Source: Vibrio xiamenensis (lineage in GTDB: Bacteria; Pseudomonadota; Gammaproteobacteria; Enterobacterales; Vibrionaceae). Taken from it: 64,000 nt of DNA. Location of the stretch: contig NZ_FNDD01000007.1 in NCBI RefSeq assembly GCF_900100015.1, positions 1 through 64,000 on the forward strand. The letters are read 5' to 3'. This document shows positions 8,878-17,313 of this stretch, in pieces. The translations under genes and the position numbers were made by a program. Position 1 is the first letter of the stretch; every line of letters starts with the position of its first letter. The notes beneath the pieces are model-generated. The model had not been told where the DNA came from. It ran no database searches and saw only the letters and a list, made by a program, of their open reading frames with translations.

Positions 8878-9537
8878 ATGACAATTCGAAAAACCTCGAC
8901 TCGCGCAGACGGAGAGCAAACTCGGCAACGTATTTTGGCCGCCGCAGGCGAGTTGTTTGCCCAAACGGGCTTTGCCGAAACCACCAATAAAGCCATCGCT
9001 GCAAAAGCCAAAGTGGACCTTGCCTCGATCAATTATCACTTTGGTAATCGCAGCGGTTTGTATCAAAGAGCGCTGGCCACCGCTCATCGCCAGATTATCA
9101 ATATCGACGATTTACACGCGCTGCAAAATCAAGCTCTGGCGCCCGAGCAAAAGCTCACTCAATTTATCCAATTGGTTTGCCAGCGAACCCTAAGCGAACC
9201 GAGTTGGTATGCGCAGATTCTGGCGCGCGAGGTGCTGTCGCCAAGCTCCAATCTCGCTGTGCTGATCGACGAAGAAATTCAACCCAAAATGGCGATTCTC
9301 AAGCGCCTGCTCAGCGATGTGTCTGGCATACCTGAAACTGCGCCGGAGCTGATGCCATGTTTGATTAATTTGGTGGCGCCGTGTTTGATGCTACTAGTGA
9401 CGCGTAACCTCAGCCCTAACCCACTGAAAATGGTTCATGCGATGCCGCCCAGCGAAGTTATCGACCATCTGAGCTGCTATGCACTGGCTGGACTTAAAGC
9501 GGTTGGAGAGCGTTATCAACAGCAGCAAAGCCGATAA
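8878..9537 (+). CDS. TetR-family regulator, CecR (YbiH)-like
   Basis: DNA-binding repressor of 219 residues. The N-terminal helix-turn-helix covers ARADGEQTRQRIL-like residues to about 55 and includes the recognition stretch VDLASINYHFGNRSGLYQRA. The C-terminal ligand domain resembles the CecR subgroup. It is divergent from a YbhG/F/R-like exporter, the partner set of CecR in E. coli, so it probably represses the exporter and itself. The start is the ATG placed five bases after AAGGA; an ATG two codons earlier overlaps that ribosome site. Confidence 0.82.
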   Translation: MTIRKTSTRADGEQTRQRILAAAGELFAQTGFAETTNKAIAAKAKVDLASINYHFGNRSGLYQRALATAHRQIINIDDLHALQNQALAPEQKLTQFIQLVCQRTLSEPSWYAQILAREVLSPSSNLAVLIDEEIQPKMAILKRLLSDVSGIPETAPELMPCLINLVAPCLMLLVTRNLSPNPLKMVHAMPPSEVIDHLSCYALAGLKAVGERYQQQQSR

Positions 9538-9746
9538 AATAGAGCCACACAAACAGTGCGAGCAAATGGCATCAGTTACTGATAATGGAATGACTAACGT
9601 CATTGGCAGATGTATGACAACTGCGAGGTTTTGTCCGACAAACTTGGCAAACAAAAATATAAAAACCCTTTAAAACAATAACTTAAAATATGGAACAAAG
9701 TTTGCTCGCAGAAAAGTTCCCTTTGCTAAATATGGTGAGTTGTTTT

Positions 9747-10025
9747 ATGTCTGAACCCGACCGTTATATCTCTTTTTGCAATATCGATTGCGACAAAAAC
9801 GCCATTTTGCTGGTCTCTATGTTGGAAACCCATTTACAAGCCAATCATGGCGCGCAGCAGTGGCACAGTTACTTTGCGAATAAACGCCAAGAGCAAGCCA
9901 ACATGAAACGCGATGATCTCAACTTTGTCGGTAATCAGCTCAATATGCTGTATGAATACTTTCGTGAATGTGAAGACCAAGAAGCCCTCGCTCTGCTGTA
10001 TCAAATTGAACAAGAATGCTGCTAA
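9747..10025 (+). CDS. cowN: CowN, protector of nitrogenase against carbon monoxide
   Basis: Small cytosolic protein, 92 residues, that in diazotrophs sustains nitrogen fixation when carbon monoxide is present by protecting nitrogenase. Recognised by the N-terminal MSEPDRYISFCNIDCD and the acidic C-terminus EALALLYQIEQECC, both hallmark segments of the family. The start is the ATG seven bases after GGTGAG; an in-frame ATG 19 codons upstream would add an atypical leader. No nif gene is nearby. The neighbours are nitrogen-salvage genes, so its presence implies nitrogenase elsewhere in the genome (inference). Confidence 0.85.
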   Translation: MSEPDRYISFCNIDCDKNAILLVSMLETHLQANHGAQQWHSYFANKRQEQANMKRDDLNFVGNQLNMLYEYFRECEDQEALALLYQIEQECC

Positions 10026-10091
10026 CGCAGAGACCAATGCCAATATCTCATCGAATGGTTGATTGTTGTTACGCAGTGGCTTCGCCATAAT

Positions 10092-10121
10092 TCATTGCAC
10101 CACACCAAGTTGGTGCAATGA
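10092..10121. promoter_or_regulatory. NtrC-like enhancer palindrome upstream of codB
   Basis: A perfect 11-bp inverted repeat, TCATTGCACCA and TGGTGCAATGA, sits about 110 bases before a sigma54-like promoter. On the minus strand it reads TGCACC-5 bases-GGTG, close to the NtrC consensus TGCACC-N5-GGTGCA. The gap after cowN has no T-run here, so an activator site is preferred over a terminator, but a hairpin terminator for cowN cannot be excluded. Confidence 0.5.
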
Positions 10122-10230
10122 GATCATAAATAGTGCATAACCCCTTCTTTACAGCCAACAAACCGTACCAAAACGACATCTCTTTAAAATTAATTCGTAC
10201 CAAATGCCCACTTCATGCCATATTTCTTAT

Positions 10231-10246
10231 TGGCACAAAGCTTGTT
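10231..10246 (+). promoter_or_regulatory. Sigma54-like promoter of codB
   Basis: TGGCAC, five bases, then TTGT matches the -24/-12 pattern TGGCAC-N5-TTGC except for the last base. It lies 50 bases before the codB start and about 110-140 bases downstream of the NtrC-like palindrome, the usual enhancer distance. This fits nitrogen-limitation control of cytosine use. Confidence 0.45.
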
Positions 10247-10295
10247 TACGCCTTGGTGATGACCTCTTTCACCCTCACACGCAGGAAACCACATC

Positions 10296-11552
10296 ATGCA
10301 GGGAAATAACGATTACCCATTGAGCGCCGTGCCCGCCGAACATCGCAAAGGCATAGTGTCAATGGTGGCACTTTTGGTCGGCTTTACTTTCTTTACCTCG
10401 ACCATGTGGGCTGGCGGCCAGCTTGGCACCGCTTTTTCGCTCCACCAACTATTAACCATCATCTTTGTCGGCAACCTTATTTTAGGTGTTTACGCCGCCG
10501 CGCTGGCCTACATCGCCTATAAAACTGGGCTGAATACTGTGTTGCTGGGGCGCTACTGTTTTGGGGAGTACGGCAGTAAGCTGGCGGATTTTGTGCTCGG
10601 TTTTACCCAAATCGGTTGGTACGCTTGGGGCGTGGCAACGATGGCGATTGTATTAACTAAGCTGTGCAACTTAGATGAAAGCTGGCAAATTCCTTTGATG
10701 ATCCTGTTTGGTTTCGGCTTTTGTGTCACCGCTTCGATTGGCTATCGCGCGATGGAAATTCTTTCTAAAGTGTCGGTACCCGCGATGCTGCTGTTCATTG
10801 GTATCTGCTTCTACAAGGGGCTGATTGATGTCGGTGGGATTGGCGAACTGTTTGCAATTGAGCCGCAAGACAGCATGAGCTTTGGCGCCGCCATTACTGT
10901 GGTGATTGGCACCTTTATCAGCGGCGGCGCACAAGCCACCAACTGGAGCCGTTTTTCCAAAACCGGCAAAGTCGCGGTGATCGCCACTCTATTTGCGTTT
11001 TTCCTTGGCAACGGCCTGATGGTGTTTGTCGGTGCGTTTGGCGCGATGATTTACCATCAATCGGATATCGTCGATGTGCTAGTGGCACAAGGCTTTATGA
11101 TCACGGCTGTACTGATGCTGTTTGCTAATATCTGGACGACTCAAGATAACACCATCTATAACTTCGCGGCGGCGGGCTGTAACCTATTTCGCACCGACAA
11201 ACGCGGCCTTATCACTGTGATTGGCGCGGCGGTGGGCACTGTGCTAGCTATCTTTGGCATGTATAACTATCTGATTCCGTTTTTAGTGCTGCTTGGCACC
11301 TTTATTCCACCGATTGGCGCCATCATCATGACCAACTTCTGGTTTGTGCACCGCGCCAATCCGCCAAAACTTGGCGATATCGACTTACCTAATTTTGATG
11401 CCAAAGGCTTGATTGCCTACGTGCTTGGTTCTGGCGCGGCTTACTTTTCACCATGGATGCCACCTTTGGTCGGCATTGTGGTTTCAAGTATCGTTTATAT
11501 GTTACTTGCCAGCGTCTTAGCGCCGCAGCGTAACCAAGTAAAGGCAGGCTAA
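10296..11552 (+). CDS. codB: Cytosine permease CodB
   Basis: Inner-membrane cytosine importer of the NCS1 family, 418 residues and about twelve helices. The N-terminal NDYPLSAVPAEHRKG and the segments FTSTMWAGGQLGTAF and GGAQATNWSRF are characteristic of CodB. The ribosome site AGGAAA precedes the ATG. The downstream regulator starts two bases after its stop and codA follows, so import and deamination of cytosine are coupled in one operon. Its function is to supply uracil and ammonia from external cytosine. Confidence 0.93.
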   Translation: MQGNNDYPLSAVPAEHRKGIVSMVALLVGFTFFTSTMWAGGQLGTAFSLHQLLTIIFVGNLILGVYAAALAYIAYKTGLNTVLLGRYCFGEYGSKLADFVLGFTQIGWYAWGVATMAIVLTKLCNLDESWQIPLMILFGFGFCVTASIGYRAMEILSKVSVPAMLLFIGICFYKGLIDVGGIGELFAIEPQDSMSFGAAITVVIGTFISGGAQATNWSRFSKTGKVAVIATLFAFFLGNGLMVFVGAFGAMIYHQSDIVDVLVAQGFMITAVLMLFANIWTTQDNTIYNFAAAGCNLFRTDKRGLITVIGAAVGTVLAIFGMYNYLIPFLVLLGTFIPPIGAIIMTNFWFVHRANPPKLGDIDLPNFDAKGLIAYVLGSGAAYFSPWMPPLVGIVVSSIVYMLLASVLAPQRNQVKAG

Positions 11553-11554
11553 CC

Positions 11555-12727
11555 TTGATTACCGTTGGCGATATTCCAAGCATTAGCGGACTTGAAGCAA
11601 TTACCCTGCGCACCCACTCGCGATTGGCCGATAAAGTCATTCGTTGGCCTTACATCGCCGAGGAGCACGACTTAGCGCCTTGGCTAGTCGGCGGTGAAGT
11701 GATTTTTATCACCGGCATTAACCGCCGTTGGAGCGATGAAGGCTTTGTGCGTTTACTCAAAGTCGCAGCGGATAAGAACGCCGCTGCGGTGGTGGTGCTA
11801 ACCGGTTCAAATCACATCAAAGAACTGAAAAACAGCTGGGTTCGCTATGCTCAACAAGCTCAGATGGCACTGCTTGAGCAGCCCTACTCGCTGCCGATGG
11901 TGACCGTCACTGAACGCTTGTCCAACGCCATCATTCAAAGCACATTTGCGGCGCGGTCCAAGCAGTGGTTTTTAATGCAGATGATTGAAAACCCGGAGTC
12001 ACCAGAGCCAATTACCTTAGCGCAAGCTGGTGATATTGGTCTGCCAACACAAAATCGACTGGCGCTGGCAATGGTGCTGCCGTGTGATAAATCGCGCCAC
12101 AATCTAGAATCGTGGCAATTTGCCCTGCGCGAGTTTCTTAATCGCTGTCAAAGCCCGTTTCCTTTGATTGAATACCGCGCAGGTTGGCTGTTATGTGTGC
12201 CGGAAAACGATCAATTGCCAGACGTCCGCGACCTCAGCCTGTGGCAGCAACTGCATCAGCAGCTACAACAAGCAGGGATGAATTCAAGTATTGGCCTCAG
12301 TGATGCGCCATCACTGGCGAAACTCAACAAGCTGGTGTTTCAAGCCCGCCAGTGCAGCGAATTCATTCATCGCCATTTTCTCGGTCAACTGTTCCATCAC
12401 ACCACTTTTGGACTGCAGCGGTTGTTCGCCGCTATCGACGATCCTCTGGCGCTGAGCGAATTTTGCCAACAAACCCTTGGCCCTTTACATCATAGCCAGC
12501 AAAGCGATCATCAACAGATTAAACTGACTTTAGAACACTACTTTAATAACCTTGGTTCACTGCGCGGCACCGCTTTGCAGATGGGTATTCACCGCAATAC
12601 CGTCAGTGGACGAATTCAGAAATTCGAACAACTCACCCAACTGAGTTTGGACGATGCCAACCATCGGCTGGCGATTCAAAACGCACTTATGATTGAGCGT
12701 TTTATTCAGCCAGCGCAGAAGCCATAA
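11555..12727 (+). CDS. PucR-family transcriptional regulator inside the cod operon
   Basis: Predicted activator of purine/pyrimidine catabolism genes, 390 residues. The N-terminal PucR domain (TVGDIPSISGLEAITLRT... to about residue 120) and the C-terminal helix-turn-helix (LEHYFNNLGSLRGTALQMGI, HRNTVSGRIQKFEQL) are clear. It must start at TTG: the codon follows the codB stop by two bases, AAGGCAGG lies upstream, and no ATG occurs before the conserved domain. Its place between codB and codA suggests it senses cytosine or nitrogen state and controls this operon (inference). Confidence 0.85.
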   Translation: MITVGDIPSISGLEAITLRTHSRLADKVIRWPYIAEEHDLAPWLVGGEVIFITGINRRWSDEGFVRLLKVAADKNAAAVVVLTGSNHIKELKNSWVRYAQQAQMALLEQPYSLPMVTVTERLSNAIIQSTFAARSKQWFLMQMIENPESPEPITLAQAGDIGLPTQNRLALAMVLPCDKSRHNLESWQFALREFLNRCQSPFPLIEYRAGWLLCVPENDQLPDVRDLSLWQQLHQQLQQAGMNSSIGLSDAPSLAKLNKLVFQARQCSEFIHRHFLGQLFHHTTFGLQRLFAAIDDPLALSEFCQQTLGPLHHSQQSDHQQIKLTLEHYFNNLGSLRGTALQMGIHRNTVSGRIQKFEQLTQLSLDDANHRLAIQNALMIERFIQPAQKP

Positions 12728-12738
12728 CGAGGACTTTT

Positions 12739-13983
12739 ATGAAAATCATCAACGCCCGGCTGCGCCACCAATCCGAACTCTTCACCATCGAGTGTCAAAA
12801 TGGTCTGTTCTCAAATATCCAAAAGCAAACTGGCGTACTGAGCGAGCCTTGCGATATTGACGCTAAACAGCAACTGGTGTGCGCGCCGTTTGTTGAGCCG
12901 CACATTCACCTTGATGCGGTGCTAACCGCCGGAGAGCCGCGCTGGAACGCCAGCGGCACCCTATTTGAGGGCATCGAATGTTGGGCTGAGCGCAAAGAAA
13001 TGCTGAGCATTGACGATGTGCAAAGCCGAGTACTCAAAGCCGCTGAACTCTTAATTCACAACGGTGTGCAGCATATTCGTACCCATGTTGATGTGACCGA
13101 CCCATCCCTCACTGCGCTAAAAGCGATTGTGCCGCTGAAAGAAAAGCTTGCGCCCTATCTTGATTTGCAAATCGTCGCCTTTCCGCAAGAAGGTATTTTG
13201 TCGTTCCCCAACGGCAAAGCACTGATGGAACAAGCGCTGGAGATTGGCGCTGATGTCGTCGGTGGCATTCCGCATTTTGAATACACTCGTGAATACGGCG
13301 TCGATTCAATGCGCTGGGTGGTCGATTTGGCGCACAAGCACGACAAATTGGTTGATGTCCACTGTGATGAAATTGACGATGGCAACTCACGCTTTTTAGA
13401 AGTGTTGGCCACCGCTGCATTAGAAACGGGCATGGGCGATAAAGTCACCGCCAGTCATACTGTTGCGATGCATTCATACAACAATGCCTACTGCTCAAAG
13501 CTGTTCCGCTTGCTAAAAAAATCGGCTATCAACTTTGTCTCTTGTCCAACCGAGAACACGCATCTGCAAGGCCGCTTTGATACCTTTCCAAAGCGTCGTG
13601 GCATCACTCGAGTGAAAGAGCTGCGCAACGCTGGTATTACCGTGGCGTTGGCGCAAGATTCGATTCAAGACCCTTGGTACAGTTTGGGCAATGGCAAACT
13701 GCTGCGCCAAGTGGATTTCGCCCTGCACGCTTGTCATATGATGGGTTATAACGATTTTAAAACCGCGCTCGACTTTATCACCGACAACGGCGCCAAAGTG
13801 ATGCACATTCAAGACCGCTACGGCATCGAAGTGGGTAAACCAGCAAACTTTATTGTGCTGCAAGGTGAAGATGATGTGGCGGTGATTCGCGAACAAGCTG
13901 ACGTGTTGTGGTCCGTGCGCGGCGAACACGTATTGATGCAGCGCGAACCCGCAACGCTCAAACAAACCGTGTCGCTGGCGTAA
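12739..13983 (+). CDS. codA: Cytosine deaminase CodA
   Basis: Amidohydrolase converting cytosine to uracil and ammonia, 414 residues. Metal-binding HIHLD (His55, His57), VHCDE, and the conserved SCPTENTHLQGR and AQDSIQDPW segments match the CodA family. The length is near the usual 425. GAGGAC lies before the ATG. It is the last gene of the codB-regulator-codA operon and is followed after about 75 bases by a strong hairpin terminator. Confidence 0.93.
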   Translation: MKIINARLRHQSELFTIECQNGLFSNIQKQTGVLSEPCDIDAKQQLVCAPFVEPHIHLDAVLTAGEPRWNASGTLFEGIECWAERKEMLSIDDVQSRVLKAAELLIHNGVQHIRTHVDVTDPSLTALKAIVPLKEKLAPYLDLQIVAFPQEGILSFPNGKALMEQALEIGADVVGGIPHFEYTREYGVDSMRWVVDLAHKHDKLVDVHCDEIDDGNSRFLEVLATAALETGMGDKVTASHTVAMHSYNNAYCSKLFRLLKKSAINFVSCPTENTHLQGRFDTFPKRRGITRVKELRNAGITVALAQDSIQDPWYSLGNGKLLRQVDFALHACHMMGYNDFKTALDFITDNGAKVMHIQDRYGIEVGKPANFIVLQGEDDVAVIREQADVLWSVRGEHVLMQREPATLKQTVSLA

Positions 13984-14057
13984 TCACCGAGAGCGTAACA
14001 ATCGAAGCCGTAATAAACCGCGCAAGCGCTCGATTGCTAAGCATACAAACAACCAGC

Positions 14058-14093
14058 AAAAAGCCGCGCTATATTGGCGCGGCTTTTATTTTC
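14058..14093. terminator. Bidirectional Rho-independent terminator (copy 1 of a repeated hairpin)
   Basis: GCCGCGC (14063-14069), a seven-base loop and GCGCGGC (14077-14083), with A-tract before and TTTTATTTT after. It serves codA on the plus strand and the convergent DUF606 gene on the minus strand. A 28-base stretch including this hairpin is identical to one at 16183-16210. Confidence 0.9.
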
Positions 14094-14103
14094 TAAACTC
14101 AAA

Positions 14104-14583
14104 TTATGGCTGCGTTTTTACCTTTAGCGGCTCAGATTTCGGCTCACGGCTACTCGCGTAAATAAAATACAGCGCAATCCCTAAGCACACCACCGCGCCA
14201 AGTCGAGTGGTGGAAAAGGCAATCGGCTGATTTCCTAACCACCCGAAATTATCGATCACCATGCTCATAAACAGTTGACCGAAAATGACGGCAACGGTTG
14301 CCACGGCTGTGCCGATGCGCTGCACCGCAAACACCATAATCACAATGTACGGCACGCCGCACAGTGCGCCCAACAACTGCCATTTGGGCACATCCAATAA
14401 GGTTACCGCGTGTTTAGGCTCAAAGAAGAACACCAGCAGCGCGGTCACTAAAGCGCCCACCGAAAAAGTCAGAAATGCGCTTCGCAGCACCCCGACTTTG
14501 CTGCCCAGTTGACCATTAATCGCCGCTTGAATACTCAAAGCCGCGCCGCCAATGACCGCCAATAAAATCATTATCAATGTCAT
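14104..14583 (-). CDS. YdcZ/DUF606-family small membrane protein, copy A
   Basis: Integral membrane protein of 159 residues with five predicted helices, related to the drug/metabolite transporter superfamily (DUF606/YdcZ). The start MTLIMILLAVIGGAALSIQAAINGQLGSK-type N-terminus is typical, and GGAGGG precedes the ATG. It follows the related gene by nine bases, so the pair probably acts as a hetero-oligomeric transporter. The substrate is unknown. The C-terminus has a basic/polar tail (SREPKSEPLKVKTQP). Confidence 0.82.
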   Translation of the reverse strand: MTLIMILLAVIGGAALSIQAAINGQLGSKVGVLRSAFLTFSVGALVTALLVFFFEPKHAVTLLDVPKWQLLGALCGVPYIVIMVFAVQRIGTAVATVAVIFGQLFMSMVIDNFGWLGNQPIAFSTTRLGAVVCLGIALYFIYASSREPKSEPLKVKTQP

Positions 14584-14592
14584 GTTACCCTC

Positions 14593-15027
14593 CTACCCTT
14601 GCGCCACTAAACCAAGCGCCGCGATGATAAAAATCAGCGCTGCCACACGTTGCCGATTCACAGGCCGATGCGGCGTACCAAACAAACCGTAATGGTCGAT
14701 GATTAGGCTCTTAAACACTTGGCCAGCCAACACACCAATCATGGTCAGCGCGATACCAATGCTCGGTGTGGCTAAGGTTAAAATCACCACATACACTGGG
14801 CCTAAAATGCCGCCAACGAGTGTCCAGCCTGGCTGAGCAAAAAATGAAGGGCTATTGCGCGGGCTGAAAAACAGCATCAACAAAAATGTTAGCCCCGCGC
14901 CAACACCAAAAATACTTAGCGTTGCCCAAAGCTCTCCCACCTGATGGCCAAGCGGGCCTAATAAGCCGGCTTCAACTGACAACCCCATGCCGCCAATCAC
15001 CACCAGCAGAATCAAGATTAACTGCAT
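14593..15027 (-). CDS. YdcZ/DUF606-family small membrane protein, copy B
   Basis: Membrane protein of 144 residues, paralogous to its downstream neighbour. The N-terminus MQLILILLVVIGGMGLSVEA and the Gly-rich helix ends match the DUF606 family. The ATG chosen lies seven bases after AGGAG; an upstream in-frame start has no such site. It is the first gene of a two-gene operon, divergent from a LysR-type gene that is the probable regulator. Confidence 0.8.
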   Translation of the reverse strand: MQLILILLVVIGGMGLSVEAGLLGPLGHQVGELWATLSIFGVGAGLTFLLMLFFSPRNSPSFFAQPGWTLVGGILGPVYVVILTLATPSIGIALTMIGVLAGQVFKSLIIDHYGLFGTPHRPVNRQRVAALIFIIAALGLVAQG

Positions 15028-15157
15028 AGATACACTCCTATTATTGGTCGGCAAAGCTTACATTGAAGTGCTTTATTGAAAAATGACATAATCTAGGAAT
15101 GACCTGTGCAATATTTGCAATAGTAGCTAACCCAATCGCCACGATTCTTGGAGTCCT

Positions 15158-16114
15158 ATGACTGATCTCAATTCGATCAATATTCGCGCGCTGCAATTTT
15201 TTATTGCCGTATTTGAAAGCCAAAGCTTTTCTGTGGTTGCAAGGCGCCAAGGCGTTTCGGCTTCAATGGTGTCGCGTGTCATTCACCAACTTGAAGATGC
15301 ATTAGGACAGCAGCTTTTTTACCGCAATACGCGCGCCGTGATTGCCACCGAAGCCGGGCGGCTGTTTGTCGATTACGCTCGAGCAATGACCGAGCAGCTC
15401 GGCGCACTGCAAACCGAATTGCAAGACCGCGCTCAAGAGCCGACCGGCCTAGTTCGAATCAACGCGCCGGTATTTTTTGGCCAGCGCCATATCGCGCCTT
15501 GGCTAGCCGGCCTTGCGACACGCCACCCTAAACTGCAGATCGATTTAACGCAGACCGATGACTTTATTGATCCACACCGCGACGCTGCTGATGTCATTTT
15601 TCGCATCGGCCCGCTGACTGACTCTTCTTTTCACGCGCGCATTATTGGCAAGCAGCACTATCACCTCGCGGCCGCGCCAAGCTATATCGAAAAACATGGT
15701 GCACTGAGCACGCCAGAGCAACTCAATCAGCATCAAGCCTTGGTCTATCGCGGCTCATCAGGCCCTAACCGCTGGCTGTTGCGCAAGGCAAGCAAGACAG
15801 CAAGTCCTTGGACACAGGTGCAACTTAACCCGCGCCTGATTTCAAACAATGCGGAAACCTTGCTTATCGCGGCGTTAAACGGCATGGGCTTAGTGCTGTT
15901 TCCAGATTGGCTCATTGGCGATTATTTGCAGAAAGGTCAATTGGTGCAGGTACTGCCAAGCTATGAAGCGGTCATCAATACTGAGCCACATCATATCGCG
16001 GCTATTTATCCGAATGTGCGCCACCCACCGCTCAATGTGCGTGCGGTGATTGATTACTTTATCGAGGTTTATGGCGCGCCCTTGTATTGGCAAATGCCCG
16101 CCAATTCGCAGTAA
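15158..16114 (+). CDS. LysR-family transcriptional regulator
   Basis: DNA-binding regulator of 318 residues. The N-terminal winged helix (ALQFFIAVFESQSFSVVARR, GVSASMVSRVIHQLEDALG, LFYRNTRAVIATEAGRLF) is followed by a LysR substrate-binding domain from about residue 95. It is transcribed divergently from the DUF606 pair across 130 bases, the classic arrangement for a regulator of an export operon. GGAG precedes the ATG. The effector is unknown. Confidence 0.9.
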   Translation: MTDLNSINIRALQFFIAVFESQSFSVVARRQGVSASMVSRVIHQLEDALGQQLFYRNTRAVIATEAGRLFVDYARAMTEQLGALQTELQDRAQEPTGLVRINAPVFFGQRHIAPWLAGLATRHPKLQIDLTQTDDFIDPHRDAADVIFRIGPLTDSSFHARIIGKQHYHLAAAPSYIEKHGALSTPEQLNQHQALVYRGSSGPNRWLLRKASKTASPWTQVQLNPRLISNNAETLLIAALNGMGLVLFPDWLIGDYLQKGQLVQVLPSYEAVINTEPHHIAAIYPNVRHPPLNVRAVIDYFIEVYGAPLYWQMPANSQ

Positions 16115-16182
16115 GAAATTGGCGGGCCGCAATACGGTTCGCTAGCCATCGCCAAACAGAAATCAAAGAGTGACGAACAAAG

Positions 16183-16210
16183 AAAAAGCCGCGCTATATT
16201 GGCGCGGCTT
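16183..16210. terminator. Terminator hairpin, second identical copy
   Basis: The same 28 bases as at 14058-14085: A-tract, GCCGCGC stem, seven-base loop, GCGCGGC stem. It separates the convergent lysR-type gene and zevB. On the plus strand the T-run is short (TT then CATG), but on the minus strand the stem is followed by TTTTTCTTT, so it mainly terminates the zinc genes. Confidence 0.75.
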
Positions 16211-16241
16211 CATGACTTAATCACGATTCGAATTGAGCGTT

Positions 16242-17276
16242 CTAATTGAGCATTGGTGACATGCCAAAGCCGCCTTGATTAAACAGCACAACAGCCACCA
16301 GAATCAAAAACAGCCCAGCAAAAACGCGTAAAAACGGCCAAATATTGATGCTTTGATATGCAGAATCTTTGAGGTAATAACGCACAAATTTTCTTCCCGA
16401 CACTGTCATCAGAGCAATGCTTGAGGTGGTAATCGCTGTGCCCACTGCCATCACAAAACTGCTTAATATTCCCAGCCAATAGACATCCGCCAGATTGGCA
16501 AAAAACAGCACTAAAATAGCACCAGTACATGGGCGCAAACCAATGCTTGTCACCATGGCCGCGTATTCTTTAAAACTGGATGCCTGATTGAGTTCATCGG
16601 CTGACGCAATATGTTTATGCCCGCAGCCACAATCGGCGCCGTGATGGTGATGATGGGCGTGATCATGGTTGTGTTCATGCGCATCATGGTGTGAGTGGGC
16701 ATGAGGCTTACGCCATTGTTTGAAGCCTTGCCATACAATGTACATACCGAGTAAGAACACCCCAACATAGCTGGCATGGAAAAACTGATTCACGACTCCA
16801 TTGAGTTGGCGCATCGACGCTTCAATCACAAACAATACTGCGCTCACCAACACAATCGCCGTTAACGCCTGCACCAATGCCGAGATAATGGTGATGTAAA
16901 TACCGATTTTAATTTTGGTATTGTGAGTGGCGAGATACGTACTCACCACTACTTTGCCGTGACCCGGACCAAGGGAGTGAAAAATGCCGTATAAAAAGCT
17001 GATTTGCGCCAAGCTCCACATTGAGGCCGCGTTTTGATGGGTTAAATACAACAGGTCGCTCATTTGATTAACGATCTGTTTTTGCCAGCGAATCGAAGTC
17101 ATCAAAACCGTGGGCCATTGCAACCAAAGCACATAACCAATCGCAGCGATCACACCAAGCGTCAGCACCACAGTGACCGTGCTTTTCAGCCAATTGGGTT
17201 TGCGAGGCTCTACTATCTTTACTGTCGACACTCGATTTTCCGATTCGATGGGACGAAAGTTATACATTGAAGGCAT
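16242..17276 (-). CDS. zevB: ZevB-like NicO-family metal transporter with His-rich loop
   Basis: Inner-membrane metal permease of the NicO family, 344 residues, about seven helices. The family motifs GIFHSLGPGHGKVVVSTYL (from residue 97) and GLRPCTGAIL (from 246) are present. A cytoplasmic loop at residues 192-222 has roughly fifteen histidines plus two cysteines and should bind metal. Next to a DUF1007 gene and znuABC it best matches ZevAB, needed for growth in low zinc in Haemophilus influenzae; nickel or cobalt transport is the alternative. AAAGGAAC precedes the ATG. Confidence 0.78.
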   Translation of the reverse strand: MPSMYNFRPIESENRVSTVKIVEPRKPNWLKSTVTVVLTLGVIAAIGYVLWLQWPTVLMTSIRWQKQIVNQMSDLLYLTHQNAASMWSLAQISFLYGIFHSLGPGHGKVVVSTYLATHNTKIKIGIYITIISALVQALTAIVLVSAVLFVIEASMRQLNGVVNQFFHASYVGVFLLGMYIVWQGFKQWRKPHAHSHHDAHEHNHDHAHHHHHGADCGCGHKHIASADELNQASSFKEYAAMVTSIGLRPCTGAILVLFFANLADVYWLGILSSFVMAVGTAITTSSIALMTVSGRKFVRYYLKDSAYQSINIWPFLRVFAGLFLILVAVVLFNQGGFGMSPMLN

Positions 17277-17313
17277 AAACGGTTCCTTTAGCGAAGGCGA
17301 TTATTTTACTGGG

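Noticed and set aside
10092..10121. Terminator of cowN
   Set aside because: The stem is good but no T-run follows on the plus strand, and the sequence matches an NtrC site better; it is kept as a regulatory site with moderate confidence.
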